This document shows positions 40,801 through 46,800 of a stretch of DNA of 64,000 nt, piece after piece. The translations under genes and the position numbers were made by a program. The number at the start of each line of letters is the position of its first letter. Positions within the stretch are counted from its first letter, which is position 1. A model generated the notes under the pieces. That model ran no database searches. It saw nothing but the letters and a program-made list of their open reading frames with translations, and was not told the origin of the DNA. This stretch comes from Osmia lignaria lignaria (taxonomy: Eukaryota > Arthropoda > Insecta > Hymenoptera > Megachilidae): the NCBI RefSeq assembly GCF_051020975.1, contig NC_135037.1:9052001-9116000 (forward strand), read 5' to 3'.

Positions 40801-43800
40801 TCGAACCCGAGCCTCCTGGGTGAAAGCCAGGTATCCTAGCCACTAGACCATACCGGAGTGTGGAAGCACATTTCTTGAATAAAATTTTCAACAGTAACTA
40901 AATATTTTTAACTAACAAATACATAATATAAATGATTGTATTATTCTTTAATGAAAAAACGTGCCTCAGTTTTGTAATATGTATACTACAGTAAAACCTG
41001 GATAAATTCAACCAAGATTGGGACCCAGTGGTTGCATTTACCTAAGCGAGGTGTCGAATCTCGGGTTACACGCGACGACCAGCCAAGCGTGAACGTAGAA
41101 AGGGATGGACAGTGGCGGAAAGAGAGAGGTCCGATGATCAAAGGAAAAAGCCGAAACGTATCGGCGTGACTAATACTAATTGAATCAAAAAACTCTTTTA
41201 TTTTCGACTTTTTTTTAGTGAAACTTTTACTAGCGCATTGATGAGATTTTTGTGATTAAAGTGGTACCAAACACGATATAGTTTCAATTATAATTACTTG
41301 CTAAAATTGATGTTAAAAGTTGGCGAAAAGCAAGAGAGATCGAAATCAAAACCAGTCGCGGTGTCGGCTCTGGTTTCAAAGGTTTCATTTATCCTGGCGA
41401 GGTGTCGATCTTACACAAAGTAACACCCGTTAAATTTAATTTCTGTTTCTTTCATGAATGCTGTTTTTTTTTTTGTTACTATTATCATTGAATTAACTTA
41501 TGTAACTTAATTTTTAAAACATATTATAGTTGCAATTGTTACAATCGTTTTGTAGTAATAATGATTTAATAGTGGTAATTTGTACATCTGACTCGTCTCT
41601 TGATTATTTGCAACTGAACTCCTCGCGCGTTGCTCTCTTCGCGGAAGGGAGCCTCTCCCCACCGATGTGTCGCGCGGCTCGTGGCATCCGCCCTATGTCG
41701 ATTGTCTCACAATTAAAAATCAATTTTTAGTTTTCTTTTTAAATAAATGAATATTATGAATTAAAAGTTTTTTGTAGATGGAAAAAATTAATTTTCCGGT
41801 ACCGGGAATCGAACCCGAGCCTCCTGGGTGAAAGCCAGGTATCCTAGCCACTAGACCATACCGGAGTGTTGAGTTCATATTTTTTCAGTTTCGTCACCAG
41901 GCTTACAGTGTAAAATATATGTTAATCATTTTTATATTTTATGTAAAATTAGTTATTATTATTACTTTCATGAAAGCCACACATGTTATAACCATTTAAC
42001 TATGTACAATAAAATATATTAATCTTTTTGTTTGTTAAAGAGCTGTATTGACCTGAAATCATTTATTTTGGTAATTGAAAATTTGTAATTATGTACCCCA
42101 TTTTTATTTAAACAGACTGGCAATTCTGGACGAATCGTTGTAATAATGTTGACTGGTCAACGTGTGGAAGTGACATGCGATCCTCAGAAAGTCACAGCCG
42201 GTGATTTATTTCAGGTAATTAATTATATAACAATTAAATTCTCAATACATTTAATCAACCGAAAAGGAGAGAAGATTTTTGATTTTTAGATCGATATTTC
42301 AAAATATTTATTTCGATATTTAATAAAGTTTTTAAATTGAATCGAAGAGTAGATAGGTTTTCGATTGCGAAAAGTGATGAAAAAGCGTTGAAATTCAATC
42401 AAAAGTATGAACTGACAAGAGTTTTTTGCGAAGAGTGGCCGTGGATGATAAGGGATTCAATTTGCTAGGCAATCATGTTTGAATGATACGTAAGTATCAT
42501 TTACAGAAAACATGTAAGCTTCCATACAGTCGAGTAAAAAAAAAGTTTTTACTTTTTATACTTTTATACTTTTAAATATCATAGGTGAAAATAAATGAAA
42601 ACAATTAAAACATACAAAATTTACGATGATGGTAAATGGAAATAACATTTTCTTTTCAAACTTGAAACACCAATTTGATACTTTTGATAATTTGATTTTT
42701 CTCAATTGCTAATCTTTTAACAATAATTATATTTTTAATTTTGTAATGTTAATCAATTGGTGTATCTCATTCGTTTGAAAATTTTTTTGAAAAAGAATTT
42801 TTCATGTTGAGATGATATTCAATGGCTTCTTATTTGGGAAGAATTTTATATAAATAAAGTTTGAATCATGGGGTTTTAAATCATAATATACATAGAATGT
42901 TACAATAGGAAGACTAGAACGTGGGTGGTTGAGAAGACCACAAATTCCGGTGTGAACTCATGTGAAACTATGGCATTCTGCCAAGGATAATCGTTGTATA
43001 TGACAAATCCACAGACCATGAGTTATGCGATATCACCAATTAACGTGTGTGTATCTTGAAACAAGCGTCTTAATCATTTACAAAAAGTACAATTGTTATA
43101 CATTATACAAATCTCAATCTAATTCATTTTCTGTTATTACGATCTAATTTTAATATTACACTCTTAATAAAATTTTAGCACTTCTTTTTTTTTTAATTTT
43201 GTCTGATTAGAGGATACATGTACAAGAGAAAAGTATTACGAATTTGAGATTATCGATCCAAGTGTAGGAGGTTCAAGCATGAAAGAAACTTTGAAATTGA
43301 GTTGACACATTTCACGAAGTCCAATACAAAGTTTCTTATCAGTTGTGATTTAAGAAGTTACTTTAAAATGTATTTATATGTATTGGATTTTCTCAGGAAA
43401 CTGTGAGAGATTTGCAAACACGTCAAATCTTTGGTTCTTGGATTATTAATAGATTTAGTTCTGAAATCAATTTCATAAAATCAATTTTATGTTTAACCGC
43501 AGGTACCATAACTTTATTATGGAATTTATATTTGACTTATTAATTAATCCTTCGTTGAATTATGCTGCTAATCTGCTGTATAAAATAATATAGAATTAAA
43601 TTCTTGTATTTATTAAACATTTGTAATTATCTATTTTGTTTTACATAAATTTTCAGGAATACCTAGAATTTTATTGGGTCAAATTCGTAATTAAATCCAT
43701 TCATATGGAAATTGAAGCTTTACCCAAATATGAATGACGTGTTAAATACGAGTAAAATGCAATCTAATAAACCTCCTGGCATTCACCATTTATTTAACAA

Positions 43801-46800
43801 GCGTGATTTACACGTGTATCTGATCAAAGGATATCTCTGATCTCGCGTAATTACATGATTTGCATAATGAATACCACGTAACTGATTTTAGGCCATCGTA
43901 CAAGCTGAAAGCCTCGATGAAAACTTCACCCTTGGCCTGGCTGTGTTATTAGCGGGTGATTTCGCGATTTTACCCCCTGACACTAAATTGAATAAAGTTG
44001 CGCCACCAGGATGGTTAAGCAGCGGCAAAAGCAAAGGTCTTCTGGGTCTTCCAACTAGTTTTATGCTGTATCTGAGGCTCAGGTTCTTTCTACCTTCTCT
44101 TCGTGGTATAAGGTATTCTTCATAAATAAAATCAGAATAATAAAGAGCAATCGATATTGAAATAACAAAAATTAAAATAAAAAATTTCAGATTTTTAAAT
44201 TTCAATTTAAGAATGACTGTAAATAATAAAAAATTAATTTAGTTTTTATTAGAAAAATAAAATTACTATTTCACGTTTGAATATATCCTACATCCATCCA
44301 TCGATACGACGTTCAATTTATTTTTTTCAATTATTGAAGAGAAATAAAGGAGCAAACGCCGCACGACGGCACGTTTTTACCCGTTGACTGTAGGCAATTA
44401 TTTAAACATCGATTAATCATTGATTGTTTGTTTGTTTTAGAAGTTGGATATCGAAACACCTACTGTATCTGCAAATACGTCGATGTATATTGGAGCAACA
44501 GCTGGTATGCCCGTATCACGAGTTAATTAATCTAACCGGACTCGCTCTGCAGGCTGAATTCGGGAATTATAACGCGAACGTGAGTAAATGGAAGATTTAT
44601 TACTTTTACGGATGAATAAAATTGTACATCAACTGAAAAGCGAGCGTCCATATATAAATAATTGTAGCACAATGAAAATGTCAATTATCTGTTGTTGCTA
44701 ACAAATTATTAATGATTCTCACTATTCAACTTAAATTGGGTATAAAAATTGAATTATTTAAAGCAAACTATATTTTTTCCTATTAACAAGCGTACAAATT
44801 TAATTACAGCACTAATTTTACACTTTTTCACTCTTTTCTAATGAGCTGACTAATTTTTTATTTTATAAACGTTACTCTAAAGAAAATAGCCATTTAGTTT
44901 TTATCTCCCTTTAGGAACACGGTTGCGGTGATTACTTCCTGCTCGAGCACTATATCCCGGAATCCCTGATTTTAAACATGGACCAGCCTCAGTCGCAAAT
45001 CAACACCGGAGGAGCGGAGGCTCTTCGAGCGCGACTCCACCAGGCCCATCGCGATAGACGTGGTTTGGACTCGAACAAAGCTGAAGACATGTTTGTAACT
45101 CACGCACAAACATTGCCGGATTACGGATCTCATTATTACATAGCAACCGTGGACTCGAAGGAATTGGAGAAAGTGATGGCCCAACAGAGGAGAAGAAAGA
45201 GCAATGACAATCGCGACGTGTCTGACGGTCCAGAGAATATTTACTCTCAGAATAAACAAGAATATCCGCTGCGTGGTAGAGTCGAGATAACTCGATTAGG
45301 TTCCTGTGAGAATATCCCAAAGATTTCGTACGAGGAGAAGAAACTTGGTGGTTTGATGAAGAGTGCGACCTCGGCGGATATATACTCGGCCCAGAAGTCG
45401 TCCAAGTGTCGTGTGGAATCGTGCAACAATAATAACGTTAACAATGTTAATAACAATAACAGCTTGAATCACGGAAAGAGTGGTAAAAGTGGAAAGAAGA
45501 AGACTGAAAGTAACGTCTGGCTGGCTATACACGCGCAAGGATTGAAATTGTTCGAGAGAGGTGGCGAACCAAGGGAAAGAATTGAACTGGCACAGTTTCA
45601 GTGGAAGGATATTCAGACGTTGAGTTATAGCAAGAGTTGTTTAGTTGTTTATAGTAAAGTGAACGGGAAACGGTGCAAGTTCAAGCTCAGGATGGATCAT
45701 CGAAAGTAAGTTGAATATTTTCTTAAATTTATTAAAATGTTTGATTCAGTAGTTGGAGTTTTTGAAATAATTCTTCCATTAAGTATTAGAAATAATTATT
45801 TACAATAATATTTTATACTTCTAACTAAACTCGAGTTAATCAATTTTTGCAACGTTACGATGTTACTGTTTAAAAATATAGAAAATATCAATTTATTGGC
45901 AAATTGGACAGAAAAGTAATTGTTGAAATAATAGAACTGAAATATTTTATTTCTAGAAATCTGTATACTTTTTTCACAGAAAATAATAACGTGCTTCCCT
46001 CTGTTTCTACATTTCGGTACAATCACAGCCTCGTAATGGATTAATTAATTATTTTCTGAATAGCCGTAAATGTTGTGTTGCTGTTGAATGGAAGTTCAAC
46101 CAGCTTTGTATAAAATTTGAATAAATACGGAAAGTATTGAAATATTAACATTGAAACGTTTCATTCGGTGCGTTTGAATAATATTGAAATGCGAATCTAT
46201 TCAAGTAATTAGTTGGTAAATAACTTCAATTAGATGAATAGAAATGAATGGGGTGGCAGCGTCAAATGCTTCGAGTTTCTTGCCCTCGAATAGAATTTGA
46301 AAGAACATTTAACGCGCTGCACGAAACGTCACGTAAGTTTCGGGTTTAAGGGTATTTTTATTTTTGCAGAAGTTACTTCGCTTTCAAGCTCACATCTTTG
46401 CATCACCAGTTCTTTTTAAGGCTGCGTTCGGAGCTTACTTCGCTTCAGGGACTCGCGAAAGGTACGTCTCTAGTTCGTAACTTTGTTTTTGTATTTTTTG
46501 AAATAAAGTTAAGCTGTTAAGGAAGGGATTTAGTCAGTGGCAATCGACTGTGAGATAAAAATGAAGGGTATTAAAATTTCAGTACATTTCAGCTATGTAT
46601 ATTATTTTTATTTTTTTCTACACCACTTTGAATATTAATATTGTCAAAATTAGAATTTTTTAAGTTCTTGCTTCCCCTGGGAAAATCCACATTGTCAAAA
46701 TTAAAATTTTGAAAATTCCTGCTTCCCCTGGAAAAGCCTCCTTTTTTTATTTTATAAAAAAAGAATTATTTACAATAGACAAATAAATAGACAAATAAAT

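Larger units (their letters stand above)
38879..42115 (+). other. Intron 6 with three antisense tRNA-Glu genes
   Basis: Holds tRNA genes at 39382, 40786 and 41794, a palindromic MITE at 39778-39922, a related terminus at 41254-41285, and a possible pogo-like fragment at 40988-41420. No coding exon is supported; ORFs such as 39902-40216 have no domain. Confidence 0.8.

Noticed and set aside
44105..44112. Donor at 44105/44106 for exon 8
   Set aside because: It leaves phase 1, which does not fit exon 9's conserved FERM frame; the donor after 44112 does.
44978..45709. Separate gene starting at the ATG 44978
   Set aside because: The codons upstream of this ATG back to the acceptor at 44914 continue the FERM F2 lobe, so the ATG is internal.
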